Notes under the pieces: generated by a model
Seen by the model: the letters and a program-made list of their open reading frames with translations, nothing else
Databases searched by the model: none
What the model was told of the DNA's origin: nothing
In this document: one piece after another, positions 25,764 to 36,950 of the stretch
Position numbering within the stretch: position 1 is the stretch's first letter
Layout of the letters: every line of letters begins with the position of its first letter
Position numbers and translations under genes: made by a program
Assembly: GCA_947631335.1 (NCBI GenBank)
Contig: CANRKZ010000010.1
Location: 1-37,093, forward strand
Direction of reading: 5' to 3'
DNA length: 37,093 nucleotides
DNA from: an uncultured Clostridia bacterium
GTDB taxonomy: Bacteria; Bacillota; Clostridia; TANB77; CAG-508

Positions 25764-26764
25764 ATGGAGAAAAAGAGAATATTAACAGGAGATAGACCAA
25801 CAGGAAGATTACATATTGGGCATTATTTCGGATCATTAAAAAAGAGAGTAGAAATGCAAGAAAGTGATAAATATGATTCTTATATATTAATAGCAGATGT
25901 TCAAGCACTAACAGATAATTTTAACAATCCAGAAAAGGTAAGAAAAAACGTAAGAGAAGTAGCAATGGATTATTTATCAGTAGGAATCGATCCTAAGAAA
26001 ACTACAATTTATATTCAGTCTATGATACCAGAAGTAGCAGAATTAACAGTATTTTATTCTAATTTAGTAACCATTGCAAGACTACAAAGAAATCCAACGG
26101 TGAAAACAGAAATTGCACAAAAAAGAGATTTGTTTGGAGAAAGTGTAACATATGGATTCTTAGGGTATCCTGTAAGTCAAGCTGCTGATATAACAGCATT
26201 TGAAGGAGAACTTGTTCCAGTAGGAGAAGATCAATTGCCATTAATTGAGCAAGCAAGAGAAATTGTAAGAAAATTTAATAATATTTATGGAAAAGTATTA
26301 ATAGAACCACAAGCAGTGCTATCAAGCGGAAAAAGGATAAAAGGTCTAGACGGTAATGAAAAAATGGGAAAATCTTTAGGAAATGCCATTTATTTATCAG
26401 ATAGTGAGGAAGAAATAACAAAGAAAGTAATGAGTGCACTAACAGATCCAAATAGAATAAAAAAGGATGATTTAGGAAATCCTGACATATGTATGGTAGC
26501 TTATTATCACAACTTATTTAGCACAAAAGAAGAAGTAAAAACAGTATGCGAAGAATGTAAAGGTGGAAAAAGGGGTTGTGTAGCTTGTAAAAAACAATTA
26601 GCAAAAAATATAATAGAAGAATTAAGACCAATTAGAGAAAAAAGGGCTTATTATGAACAACATCCAGAAGAAGTTGATAAAATTTTAATGGAAGGAACAA
26701 AAAAAGCACAAAAAGTAGCTAAGGATACAATAAAAAGAGTAAAAAAAGCAATGAAACTAGATTA

Positions 26765-26774
<10 letters not shown>
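25764..26774 (+). CDS. trpS: Tryptophanyl-tRNA synthetase
   Basis: Charges tRNA-Trp with tryptophan. A class I synthetase of 336 aa: the HIGH motif is in GDRPTGRLHIGHYFG (HIGH at 17-20). The KMSKS motif appears as KMGKS around residue 200 (NEKMGKSLGNAI). DVQALTDN and PVGEDQLPLIEQARE are typical TrpS. The C-terminal part holds a Cys cluster, CEECKGGKRGCVACKK, that may bind metal, as in one TrpS subgroup. The last codons (YET-stop) lie inside the left arm of the inverted-repeat element at 26765-26893, so the natural 3' end has probably been altered by that insertion. No T-box leader precedes it. Confidence 0.95.
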
Positions 26775-28181
<1,407 letters not shown>

Positions 28182-28234
28182 TACTTAAAAATAAAGCCAA
28201 AATACAGAAATAAAAATGATGCGAGGTAAGGTGT

Positions 28235-28735
28235 ATGAGTGGAGAAAAAAGAAAAGACTATTTGACATGGGATGAATATTTTATGGCAATCGCAAAATTG
28301 TCTGCTATGAGAAGCAAGGATCCATCTACACAAGTAGGAGCTTGTATTGTAAGTAATGATAATCGAATTTTATCGATTGGATACAATGGAGCTCCAAATG
28401 GATTTAGTGATGAAAAATTTCCTTGGGGAAGAGAGGGTGATAATTTAGATACCAAATATCCATATGTTTGTCATGCTGAATTAAATGCAATTTTAAATTA
28501 TAGAGGAAGTAAAAAAGATTTAGAAAATTCTAAAATTTATGTAGATTTATTTCCCTGCAATGAATGTGCAAAAATTATTATTCAATCTGGTATTAAAGAG
28601 GTGATTTATCTATCTGATAAATATGCCAACTCTGAAAATAATATTGCTTCTAGAAAATTGCTAGATGAATGCGCAATAAAATATGGTAAAGTAAAATTAA
28701 AACAAGAAAAAGATATAAAAATTGAATTGAATTAG
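28235..28735 (+). CDS. dCMP deaminase
   Basis: Zinc-dependent deaminase that converts dCMP to dUMP for dTMP synthesis. 166 aa with the zinc motif CHAELNAI (His80, catalytic Glu82) and PCNEC (Cys108, Cys111). [29 protein letters not shown] is characteristic of the dCMP deaminase/ComEB family. The start at 28235 has AAGGTG upstream. The last codons form the left arm of a terminator shared with the convergent rimI gene. A tRNA or cytidine deaminase is less likely given the dCMP-type N-terminus. Confidence 0.92.
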   Translation: MSGEKRKDYLTWDEYFMAIAKLSAMRSKDPSTQVGACIVSNDNRILSIGYNGAPNGFSDEKFPWGREGDNLDTKYPYVCHAELNAILNYRGSKKDLENSKIYVDLFPCNECAKIIIQSGIKEVIYLSDKYANSENNIASRKLLDECAIKYGKVKLKQEKDIKIELN

Positions 28736-28755
28736 AAGCTTCAATTCAATTTTTT
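28717..28755. terminator. Shared terminator between convergent genes
   Basis: Stem AAAAATTGAATTGAA / TTCAATTCAATTTTT with an 8-base loop and T runs on both strands. The left arm is coding for the C-terminus of the dCMP deaminase and the right arm for that of RimI; the two stop codons are 5 bases apart. Confidence 0.85.
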
Positions 28756-29178
28756 TGTCATAATAATAGCATTTTGATTTTGATAATAATTTTTTCGAGT
28801 TCCTAAATTTTTAAAACCAAATTTTTTATATAAACGAATAGCAGGTAAATTATTTTCATTTACTTCTAAAGAAAGTGAAGTTAAGTTTAATTGTATAGAA
28901 AGCGAAATTAAATTTTCTAAAAGTAAAGTACCAATTCCTTGATTTCGGTAAAATTTTTTCGTTACAATATTCATAATATCTGCTTCGTCCATAATGATTT
29001 TAATGCCTGCAAAACCTACGATTTCATTATTTATTTTAGCTAGAATATAAGTAGAATTATGATTATCCAGTTCTTCTTTTAAAATAGAATAATTCCAAAA
29101 ATTATCAAAATCATTTATTAAGTTATTTTTGATAAGATCTAAATCAGCTAATGTCATTTTGCTTATTTCTATATTCAT
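28741..29178 (-). CDS. rimI: Ribosomal protein alanine N-acetyltransferase
   Basis: GNAT-family acetyltransferase expected to acetylate the N-terminus of ribosomal protein S18. 145 aa. Motif A is present as VTKKFYRNQGIGTLLLENLI (R/QxxGxG/A acetyl-CoA loop). LSLEVNENNLPAIRLYKKFGF is the RimI-type LEVR.sN..A..LY...GF motif. It lies 4 bases after tsaB in the conserved tsaE-tsaB-rimI order, which supports RimI over a generic GNAT. Confidence 0.9.
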   Translation of the reverse strand: MNIEISKMTLADLDLIKNNLINDFDNFWNYSILKEELDNHNSTYILAKINNEIVGFAGIKIIMDEADIMNIVTKKFYRNQGIGTLLLENLISLSIQLNLTSLSLEVNENNLPAIRLYKKFGFKNLGTRKNYYQNQNAIIMTKKLN

Positions 29179-29182
29179 TATT

Positions 29183-29920
29183 CTAATCCTTTCTAAAATG
29201 GTTGTTTTGTTTTTCTTCTAATTGTCTTTGTGCTTGTGGCTTTTTTAAATATAAAGGTAAAACTTCCTTAGTATTAGCCCTAGATTTATAGTTATCAAAT
29301 CCTGCAATTCCTAAAGAATAAGAATTTATAAGATTAGAATCATTGGCAGCAAAATTTGCATGTTTATAAACTTTTTGTATAGCCGTTTTATAAATATCTG
29401 AACCATCACCAACAAAATAAAGAGATGGATTTTCTAAAGTATCTTCGCAATAACTTTTTAGAATAGCAAGACAAGTTTCTATACTTTCTGCTTGCGGTTC
29501 TATTAAGTTTTCTAGAACACTATTTTTCTTCTCATAGAAAGCAAAATAACAATTATCATTTTTACAATCTATTATGCTACAAATAAATTCATTTTCCTGA
29601 ATATCATCTTTAATATTATAAGCTAAAACTTCTAACGAATTAATACCTATACAAGGTATATTTAGACTATCACCAAAAGCTTTTGCAGTGGAAACTCCAA
29701 TTCGAATTCCAGTAAAAGAACCAGGACCAATATCACAAGTAATTAAATTAATATCTTGTAGAGTTAAATTACTTTTTGTGAAAGCTTCTTTAATCATTGG
29801 CATTAAATTTTCAGAATGTGTTCTTCCTGTATTTGTATCTAGACTACAAATTAGTTTAGTGTTTTCTAAAATAGAAACACCGCAAATATTACTTGTCGTA
29901 TCAATACTTAATATCTTCAA
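29183..29920 (-). CDS. tsaB: tRNA threonylcarbamoyladenosine biosynthesis protein TsaB
   Basis: Non-catalytic partner of TsaD in forming t6A at position 37 of ANN-decoding tRNAs. An ASKHA-fold protein of 245 aa: ILSIDTTSNICGVSIL at the start, GRTHSENLMPMI and ITCDIGPGSFTGIRIGVSTAKAFGDSLNIPCIGINSLEVLA, all TsaB hallmarks. Its first four bases overlap the end of tsaE (ATGA type), implying coupling. tsaD itself is not in the window. Confidence 0.95.
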   Translation of the reverse strand: MKILSIDTTSNICGVSILENTKLICSLDTNTGRTHSENLMPMIKEAFTKSNLTLQDINLITCDIGPGSFTGIRIGVSTAKAFGDSLNIPCIGINSLEVLAYNIKDDIQENEFICSIIDCKNDNCYFAFYEKKNSVLENLIEPQAESIETCLAILKSYCEDTLENPSLYFVGDGSDIYKTAIQKVYKHANFAANDSNLINSYSLGIAGFDNYKSRANTKEVLPLYLKKPQAQRQLEEKQNNHFRKD

Positions 29921-30357
29921 AATAAAACCTCCTTTGAAGTGACATTTAAAATTCTAATTTCTTCATTTAAAGAGTCTTTGGAAAAAGTAATATGGATATA
30001 ATTTTCAGGTAGGACATCTTCGATTAATTCACCCCATTCAATTAAACAAATACCTTTTTCAAAATATTCTTCTCCACCAATCTCATAAAATTCAGAAGAG
30101 TCTTCCAATCGATAAACATCAAAATGATAAATATTAATATTTTCTTTTTTATATTCATTTACAATGTTAAAAGTAGGACTAGAAATTTCTTTTTCTAAAT
30201 TAAAATAGGATAAGAAACCTTCTACAAATTTAGTTTTACCAGATCCCAATTCACCAGTTAGCACAATAACACTATTAGAGGTCAATTTAGATGCTAGTTT
30301 TTTTGCAAAATCTTTAGTATCCTTTTCACTTTTAGAAATAAATTTATAAATTCCCAT
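29917..30357 (-). CDS. tsaE: tRNA threonylcarbamoyladenosine biosynthesis ATPase TsaE
   Basis: P-loop ATPase that resets the TsaB-TsaD complex during t6A synthesis. 146 aa with Walker A GELGSGKTKF, then SPTFNIVNEY, IYHFDVYRLEDSSEFYEIGGEEYF and CLIEWGELIEDVLP, a classic TsaE profile. First gene of the minus-strand operon, preceded by AAAAGGAGAAATT and a good divergent promoter. Confidence 0.95.
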   Translation of the reverse strand: MGIYKFISKSEKDTKDFAKKLASKLTSNSVIVLTGELGSGKTKFVEGFLSYFNLEKEISSPTFNIVNEYKKENINIYHFDVYRLEDSSEFYEIGGEEYFEKGICLIEWGELIEDVLPENYIHITFSKDSLNEEIRILNVTSKEVLF

Positions 30358-30433
30358 AATTTCTCCTTTTTATGAAGTTATTAATAAAAAATGTTAATAC
30401 AATTTAAATATTAAAACTAGTTTAATATTACCT

Positions 30434-30462
30434 ATTATAATATAAAAAATAAAAAAATTCAA
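30434..30462 (-). promoter_or_regulatory. Predicted promoter of the tsaE-tsaB-rimI operon
   Basis: On the minus strand TTGAAT (30462-30457), 17 bases, TATAAT (30439-30434). The leader to tsaE is about 70 bases. It is back-to-back with the mreB promoter, with only 9 bases between the two -35 boxes. Confidence 0.7.
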
Positions 30463-30471
30463 TGAAAAGGG

Positions 30472-30500
30472 TTGATAAATTATTATGGTTGTAATATAAT
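30472..30500 (+). promoter_or_regulatory. Predicted promoter of mreB
   Basis: TTGATA (30472-30477), 17 bases, TATAAT (30495-30500), 55 bases before the start codon, which has GAGGA upstream. Confidence 0.7.
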
Positions 30501-30543
30501 TGTAATGAATTTGTAATAAAAGAGAAATAAAAATAGATTGTGA

Positions 30544-31567
<1,024 letters not shown>

Positions 31568-31569
31568 AA

Positions 31570-31611
31570 TAATGTCGCATTGGGAATCGTTTCTCATGCG
31601 ACATTGTTTAT
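31570..31611 (+). terminator. Terminator after mreB
   Basis: Stem AATGTCGCAT / ATGCGACATT extended by an imperfect GGGAA/TTTCTC part, then GTTTATTTTA. It starts 3 bases after the stop codon. Confidence 0.75.
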
Positions 31612-31645
31612 TTTAAAAATAAATAATTGAAAGAAAAGAGAAAAT

Positions 31646-32965
31646 ATGGAAAAGATAGGAATGAAAAAAGTAGCTTTTATTACACTAGGATGCAAAGTGA
31701 ATCAATATGAAACAAATGGGATGATACAGCAGTTTATAAAAAGTGGATATCAAGTAGTAGAACCAAACGAAAAAGCAGATATATACATAATTAATACTTG
31801 TACAGTTACCAATATGTCAGATAGAAAGTCAAGACAAATGCTTCGAAGAGTAAGACAATGTAATCCACAAGCAATTGTTGTTGCATGTGGATGTTATGTA
31901 CAAGTAGCTAAAAAAGAATTAGAAAAAATACAAGAAATTGATTTAATTTTAGGAAATAACGAAAAAAAAGATATTGTAAAATATATAGAAGAATATAGAA
32001 AAAAACAAAACAAACAAATTGAAATAGAAGATGTTATGAGACAAACAAAGTTTGTTGATTTTGGAGAAGTTACTTATACAGAAAAGACAAGAGCTGTTAT
32101 TAAAATACAAGATGGATGTGACAGATTTTGTTCATATTGTATTATTCCCTATGCACGAGGAAGAGTAAGGAGCAGAAGACCAGAAAGTATCTTATTAGAA
32201 ATAAAAGAGATTGTAAAGCAAGGAATCAAAGAAATTGTTATAACTGGAATTCATGTAGCCTCCTATGGAAAAGATTTTAAACAGGAATATCAATTGATTG
32301 ATTTATTGGAAGAAATAAATCAAATAGAAGGAATTGAAAGAATTCGATTAGGGTCTATAGAGCCTTTATTAATTAACGAAGAATTCATGAAAAGACTTAT
32401 AAAATTAAAAAAAGTATGCCATCATTTCCATTTATCTTTACAAAGTGGATGTGATGAAACTTTAGAAAGAATGAATCGAAGATATACAACCAGTCAGTTT
32501 ATAAATATTGTAAATATTTTGAGAAAATATTATAAAGATGTCATATTGACAACAGATATTATTGTTGGATTTCCTGGAGAAACGGAAGAAGAATTTTCTA
32601 AAACATATGAGTTCTTAAAAAATATAGAATTTTACAAAATGCATGTATTCAAGTATTCTCCACGAAAAGGAACAAAAGCAGCCAAAATGAAAGAACAAAT
32701 CGATGGAAATAAAAAAGAAGAAAGAAGTCAGAAATTAATAGAATTATCCAATCAGATTGAAGAAAAGTATCATAAAAGTTATTTAGGAAAAAAGGTAGAA
32801 GTATTATTTGAAGAAAAAAAAGATGGAGTTTATAAGGGACATACTCAAAATTATCTACTAGCATATTTGCCAGAAGAACAAGTAAAAGCACATGGAATTG
32901 AAAATGAGATAATAGAAGTGAAATGTACTTGTGCTAGAAAGGATTATCTTTTAGTAGAAATATAA
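31646..32965 (+). CDS. mtaB: tRNA (t6A37) 2-methylthiotransferase MtaB
   Basis: Radical-SAM methylthiotransferase that converts t6A37 to ms2t6A37 in tRNA. 439 aa. The N-terminal cluster-binding Cys residues are in TLGCKVNQYE (Cys16), INTCTVTNMSDRKSRQ (Cys52) and the ACGCYVQ segment (about 81-83). The radical SAM motif is CDRFCSYC (158-165), followed by IPYARGRVRSR, typical of MtaB/YqeV rather than MiaB or RimO. The C-terminal TRAM-like region spans about 375-439. A second possible start lies at 31661 (MKKVAF), but its upstream AGGA is too close. Its substrate modification t6A is made by the TsaB/TsaE pathway encoded 1.3 kb away. Confidence 0.93.
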   Translation: MEKIGMKKVAFITLGCKVNQYETNGMIQQFIKSGYQVVEPNEKADIYIINTCTVTNMSDRKSRQMLRRVRQCNPQAIVVACGCYVQVAKKELEKIQEIDLILGNNEKKDIVKYIEEYRKKQNKQIEIEDVMRQTKFVDFGEVTYTEKTRAVIKIQDGCDRFCSYCIIPYARGRVRSRRPESILLEIKEIVKQGIKEIVITGIHVASYGKDFKQEYQLIDLLEEINQIEGIERIRLGSIEPLLINEEFMKRLIKLKKVCHHFHLSLQSGCDETLERMNRRYTTSQFINIVNILRKYYKDVILTTDIIVGFPGETEEEFSKTYEFLKNIEFYKMHVFKYSPRKGTKAAKMKEQIDGNKKEERSQKLIELSNQIEEKYHKSYLGKKVEVLFEEKKDGVYKGHTQNYLLAYLPEEQVKAHGIENEIIEVKCTCARKDYLLVEI

Positions 32966-33027
32966 CAATGTAATAAAAATGTAATAAATACGTAACAAAT
33001 ATTTAATATAAAAAACAGTAGAATAGC

Positions 33028-33056
33028 TTGAATATCATGGAAAAATATAGTATAAC
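33028..33056 (+). promoter_or_regulatory. Predicted promoter of the small unknown gene
   Basis: TTGAAT (33028-33033), 17 bases, TATAAC (33051-33056), 40 bases before the ORF at 33097. Confidence 0.6.
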
Positions 33057-33096
33057 TAAAGTAACATTGTGAATAAATACAAAGGAGGAAATAGGA

Positions 33097-33429
33097 ATGG
33101 CAGATTTAGGAGAAGAAAACAAGGTATCAGGCGTTTTTGGAGGGGTAGAATTTAATAATAATTCAACAAAAGAGGAAGAAAATTTTCAAAATGCAGGAAC
33201 AATCAGAAATAATAATTTACCAGTAAAAACAGGATTCTGGAATAAATTTAAAAATTTCTGGTTACAAGAAATTGATTGGAATAAAGAAATAAAAGTAGAA
33301 TTAACACCTTATCAACAAAAAATTGAAGATGAAATAAATGAGTTTTTACATCAAGAGATAACTTGGCAAAAAGTACACGATTTTTTATTCCAAGAAATAA
33401 CATTTGGAAAAAAGAAAAACCAAGCTTAA
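33097..33429 (+). CDS. Small protein of unknown function with QEI(T/D)(W/F) repeats
   Basis: I do not recognise this family. 110 aa, no signal peptide, membrane segment or cysteine. Residues about 1-45 are polar and Asn/Glu-rich, likely disordered. The C-terminal half carries three spaced copies of a short motif: FWLQEIDW, FLHQEITW and FLFQEITF, which are amphipathic and rich in aromatic residues; the tail is KKKNQA. It has a strong AAAGGAGG, its own promoter-like element upstream and a strong terminator downstream, so it is a real, monocistronic gene. It lies between mtaB and radA. It could be a small scaffold or membrane-surface peptide; nothing in the sequence fixes a role. Confidence 0.8.
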   Translation: MADLGEENKVSGVFGGVEFNNNSTKEEENFQNAGTIRNNNLPVKTGFWNKFKNFWLQEIDWNKEIKVELTPYQQKIEDEINEFLHQEITWQKVHDFLFQEITFGKKKNQA

Positions 33430-33473
33430 AACATGTCTTTATTTTTAATTGTAAATTTTAGGTAAATTAAAAT

Positions 33474-33513
33474 AAAAGTATAGCACAATTAAGAAATATG
33501 TGCTATACTTTTT
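33474..33513 (+). terminator. Strong terminator after the small unknown gene
   Basis: Perfect 14-bp stem AAAAGTATAGCACA / TGTGCTATACTTTT with an 11-base loop and T run. Of the 224 bases between the small gene and radA, the only other features seen are the leader ORF below and its Shine-Dalgarno site. Confidence 0.88.
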
Positions 33514-33602
33514 GTGTTATAGAGAAGAAAATACAGCAGAAATGTATATAAAAATAAATATAAAAAAGTAATAATAGGGTAGAAAAAAGAAAGGAGGATG
33601 GA

Positions 33603-33647
33603 GTGATATCAAAAATGGATATTTTATCCTTTTGGAAACGCTCCTAA
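33603..33647 (+). other. Possible 14-codon leader ORF of radA
   Basis: GTG-initiated ORF (MISKMDILSFWKRS, then TAA TAA) with AAAGGAGG 5-6 bases upstream. It is in the same frame as radA and ends two codons before the radA ATG, which has no Shine-Dalgarno site of its own. AGGAG at 33592-33596 could pair with CTCCT at 33641-33645. Translational coupling or reinitiation is a reasonable reading. Confidence 0.4.
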
Positions 33648-33653
33648 TAAGAT

Positions 33654-35012
33654 ATGGCAAAAAGTAAAACTATTTTTGTTTGTAGTGAGTGTGGAAATGA
33701 GTCTAGTAAGTGGCTAGGAAAATGTCCTGCATGTAATAGTTGGAATACTTTTTATGAACAAAAAATAGTAGAAGGTAAGAAGAAAGATAAAATAGAAAAA
33801 GCAATAATAGTTCCTCAAACTTTAAATTCCTATGAAGCAAAAGAAACATTAAGAATTCATACAGGCTTTCAGGAACTGGATAGAGTTCTGGGAGGAGGTT
33901 TAGTAAAAGGTTCCTTAGTATTACTAGGTGGAGAACCTGGAATTGGAAAATCTACTCTTATCCTACAGATTTGTGATAAAATAAAAGGTGATGGGAAAGT
34001 ATTATATGTTTCAGGAGAAGAATCTGCTGAACAGATAAAACTAAGAGCAGATCGATTGGGGATCAATAATGAAGATATTTTATTTTTAGGAGAAACGGAT
34101 ATCGATATTGTAAATCAAGCAATTATCAATGTAAATCCTAAATTAGTTATTATTGATTCGATACAAACTATGTATTCAGATGAATTAACAGCAGCGGCTG
34201 GAAGTGTTAGTCAAGTAAGAGAAATCACTGCACAAGTTATGCGAATTTGTAAATCAAAGGCGATTACAACTATTATTATAGGACATGTTACTAAGGAAGG
34301 AAATATAGCAGGGCCAAGAGTTTTAGAACATATGGTAGATACAGTCTTATATTTAGAAGGAGAACGATATTTTTCGTATCGAATTTTAAGAGGAGTCAAA
34401 AACAGATTTGGTTCAACAAATGAAATTGGTATGTTTGAAATGCAAGAAAAGGGAATGTGTGAGATTACCAATCCATCGGATATATTAATATCAGAAAGAG
34501 AAGATAATCCAGCAGGATCTTGTATTGTATCTAGTATGGAGGGAACAAGACCGATTTTAGTTGAGTTACAAGCCTTAACATCACAAACAATATTTGGCTA
34601 TCCAAAAAGAACTGCTAATGGAATAGATTATAATAGACTCGCTTTGTTAATGGCAGTGTTAGAGAAAAAAGCAGGTTTAATGCTTGGATCACAAGATGTA
34701 TATTTAAATGTAGTAGGAGGATTAAAAATTAATGAACCATCTATTGATTTAGGAATTATGCTAGTAACGGCATCTAGTTTTAAAAATATACCCATTCCAA
34801 AAGATATGATTATTATAGGTGAAGTTGGACTGACAGGAGAAGTCAGAAGGATTAACTTAATAGAAAAAAGATTGAAGGAAGCAGAAAAGTTAGGATTTAA
34901 AAGTTGCATCATTCCAGAAAGTAATAAAAAGGACTTGAAAGATAAATATAAATTAGATATAATAGGCACTAAGGACATTAATGATGCGATGAAAAAGGTT
35001 GGGATAAAATAA
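33654..35012 (+). CDS. radA: DNA repair protein RadA/Sms
   Basis: RecA-like helicase that processes recombination intermediates. 452 aa: the N-terminal zinc finger has Cys10, 13, 24 and 27 (CSECG...CPAC). Walker A GGEPGIGKST is at about 92-101. The RadA-specific KNRFG motif lies in GVKNRFGSTNE. The C-terminal Lon-protease-like domain contains QDVYLNVVGGLKINEPSIDLG and GEVGLTGEVR. The start MAKSKTIFVCSECG fits the family. It is followed 24 bases later by disA, a conserved Firmicute pairing in which RadA and DisA proteins interact. Confidence 0.96.
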   Translation: MAKSKTIFVCSECGNESSKWLGKCPACNSWNTFYEQKIVEGKKKDKIEKAIIVPQTLNSYEAKETLRIHTGFQELDRVLGGGLVKGSLVLLGGEPGIGKSTLILQICDKIKGDGKVLYVSGEESAEQIKLRADRLGINNEDILFLGETDIDIVNQAIINVNPKLVIIDSIQTMYSDELTAAAGSVSQVREITAQVMRICKSKAITTIIIGHVTKEGNIAGPRVLEHMVDTVLYLEGERYFSYRILRGVKNRFGSTNEIGMFEMQEKGMCEITNPSDILISEREDNPAGSCIVSSMEGTRPILVELQALTSQTIFGYPKRTANGIDYNRLALLMAVLEKKAGLMLGSQDVYLNVVGGLKINEPSIDLGIMLVTASSFKNIPIPKDMIIIGEVGLTGEVRRINLIEKRLKEAEKLGFKSCIIPESNKKDLKDKYKLDIIGTKDINDAMKKVGIK

Positions 35013-35036
35013 CTTAAACAGAAGGGAGAATTAGTA

Positions 35037-36116
35037 TTGAGAAAAGGCAAAGAGGATAATATTACAGAAATTTTAAAACTAATTGCACCAGGAACTCCAA
35101 TACGAGATGGATTAGAAAATATTTTAAGAGCAAGAACAGGAGCTTTATTATTAATAACAGATAATAACGAGGTATTAAAAGAAATAGTAGACGGTGGATT
35201 TATTATAAATGAAGACTATTCATCATCTAAATTATATGAACTTGCTAAAATGGATGGAGCAATTGTGCTAAGTGGAGATCTGAAAAAAATCTTGTATGCG
35301 AATGCTCAATTGATACCATCTTACGAAATTATGACCTTAGAAACAGGGACAAGACATAGAACAGCTGAAAGAACAGCGAAGCAAACAGGGGAATTAGTGA
35401 TTAGTATATCACAAAGAAGAAATATAATAACAGTATTTAAAGGAAATGACAGGTATATATTAGAAGATACAAATGCTGTATTAAATAAGGCAAATCAAGC
35501 AATACAAACACTTGAAAAATATAAAAAAGTCTTTGACAATAAACTAAGTATTTTAAATGAATATGAATTTAATGATATTGTAACTTTACAAAATGTTATT
35601 GTAGCAATTCAAAGAGCAGAAATGGTAATGAAAATTGTAGAAGAGATCCAAAGACAAATTTATGAATTAGGTGATGATGGTAGACTTGTAAAAATGCAAT
35701 TAGAAGAATTAATTGGAGGACTTGAAAAAGAAGAATTGCTAATTATAAAGGATTATAGGGTACCAAGTAGAAAAAAGAAAACTCCGGAAGAAATTATAGA
35801 ATGCTTAGAAGAATTAAGCTATGAAGATTTATCAAAAGAATCAATTATTGCCAAATTATTAGGATATGAAAATTTTGATAATTATGAAGAAGTAGCTGTT
35901 TATACAAAAGGATATCGAATTTTGAACAAGATACCGAGAATGCCATCCAATATAGTAGAAAATTTAGTAGATTCTTTTAAATCTTTTCAGCATATACTAG
36001 CAGCTGATATTGAGAGTTTAGACGAAGTAGATGGCATTGGAGAGGTAAGAGCAGGGACAATTAAACAATCTTTAAAAAGAATGCAAGAACAATTTATTTT
36101 TGATAATTTAATTTAA
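35037..36116 (+). CDS. disA: Diadenylate cyclase DisA (c-di-AMP synthase, DNA integrity scanning)
   Basis: Makes c-di-AMP from two ATP and scans DNA for branched structures. 359 aa. The catalytic DAC domain has DGA at 73-75 (KMDGAIVLSGD) and RHR at 106-108 (TGTRHRTAER), both intact. A helical linker follows. The C-terminal helix-hairpin-helix DNA-binding part has LDEVDGIGEVRAGTIKQSL. The start is TTG at 35037 with GAAGGGAG upstream; no ATG fits better. It forms an operon with radA and a cyclophilin gene. Confidence 0.95.
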   Translation: MRKGKEDNITEILKLIAPGTPIRDGLENILRARTGALLLITDNNEVLKEIVDGGFIINEDYSSSKLYELAKMDGAIVLSGDLKKILYANAQLIPSYEIMTLETGTRHRTAERTAKQTGELVISISQRRNIITVFKGNDRYILEDTNAVLNKANQAIQTLEKYKKVFDNKLSILNEYEFNDIVTLQNVIVAIQRAEMVMKIVEEIQRQIYELGDDGRLVKMQLEELIGGLEKEELLIIKDYRVPSRKKKTPEEIIECLEELSYEDLSKESIIAKLLGYENFDNYEEVAVYTKGYRILNKIPRMPSNIVENLVDSFKSFQHILAADIESLDEVDGIGEVRAGTIKQSLKRMQEQFIFDNLI

Positions 36117-36133
36117 GAAAGGAAGAATAAAAA

Positions 36134-36928
36134 ATGAAGAAAACGAAAAATATTATATGGGTTATAGCACTAATTTTAGTAATTCTATTAATAGGAGTAA
36201 TAGCTTTTGGATACTATAAGAATGCAACAATGGAGGTGAAAAATCCAGTTGCAACAATAGAAGTAGAAAATTTTGGAACAATAAAGGTAGAATTATATCC
36301 AGATTTAGCACCTGAAACAGTTGCAAATTTTATAACACTTGCTAATAGAAGTTTTTATGACGGACTAACTTTTCATAGAATAGTAAAAGACTTTATGATT
36401 CAAGGTGGAGATAAAGAGGGCACAGGAAGTGGTTCTGCTAACATTTCAGACTTAAAAGATGGTGGAGAAGATGAGCAATATTCCATTAAAGGAGAATTTA
36501 TTGCAAACGGAATAGATAATAAATTAAAATTTGAAGAAGGCGTTATTGGTATGGCAAGAAATGATTATACACAATATTCATCTTCTTTAAAAGAAGAATC
36601 TTATAACTCAGGAAGTTCTCAGTTCTTTATTATGACAAAAAATAATACATCTTTAAATGGTTATTATACATCTTTTGGAAAAGTAATAGAAGGTATGGAT
36701 ATAGTTCACAAAATAGAACAAGTAGAAGTAAAAGCAGCGGATAATGGCCAAGAAACAGAAAACGCAGAAGTTAGTACACCAGTCAATCCAGTTAAAATTA
36801 ATACTATTAGAGTAGAAACCAATGGAATTGATTATGGCTTACCAGAAACTTTAACACCTTTTGATTATACGACATGGATGTATCAACAATATGGAATTGA
36901 TCCAAATAATTATACTACGACAGAATAA
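36134..36928 (+). CDS. Membrane-anchored cyclophilin-type peptidyl-prolyl isomerase
   Basis: Catalyses cis-trans isomerisation of prolyl bonds, probably helping fold exported proteins on the outer side of the membrane. 264 aa. Residues about 7-27 (IIWVIALILVILLIGVIAFGYY) are a membrane anchor; no lipobox Cys follows, so it is not a lipoprotein. The cyclophilin domain runs from about 38: GTIKVELYPDLAPETVANFITLANRSFYDGLTFHRIVKDFMIQGGD (Arg/Phe/Gln of the active site), GVIGMARN and SQFFIM. An insertion between GDKEGTGSG and the GMAR part is larger than in E. coli PpiB. Starts 17 bases after disA behind AAAGGAAG. Confidence 0.92.
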   Translation: MKKTKNIIWVIALILVILLIGVIAFGYYKNATMEVKNPVATIEVENFGTIKVELYPDLAPETVANFITLANRSFYDGLTFHRIVKDFMIQGGDKEGTGSGSANISDLKDGGEDEQYSIKGEFIANGIDNKLKFEEGVIGMARNDYTQYSSSLKEESYNSGSSQFFIMTKNNTSLNGYYTSFGKVIEGMDIVHKIEQVEVKAADNGQETENAEVSTPVNPVKINTIRVETNGIDYGLPETLTPFDYTTWMYQQYGIDPNNYTTTE

Positions 36929-36950
36929 TATAAAAAAATAAAAAAAGTAG

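Noticed and set aside
29688-29942. 84-aa plus-strand ORF
   Set aside because: Antisense shadow of tsaB, which is clearly the real gene.
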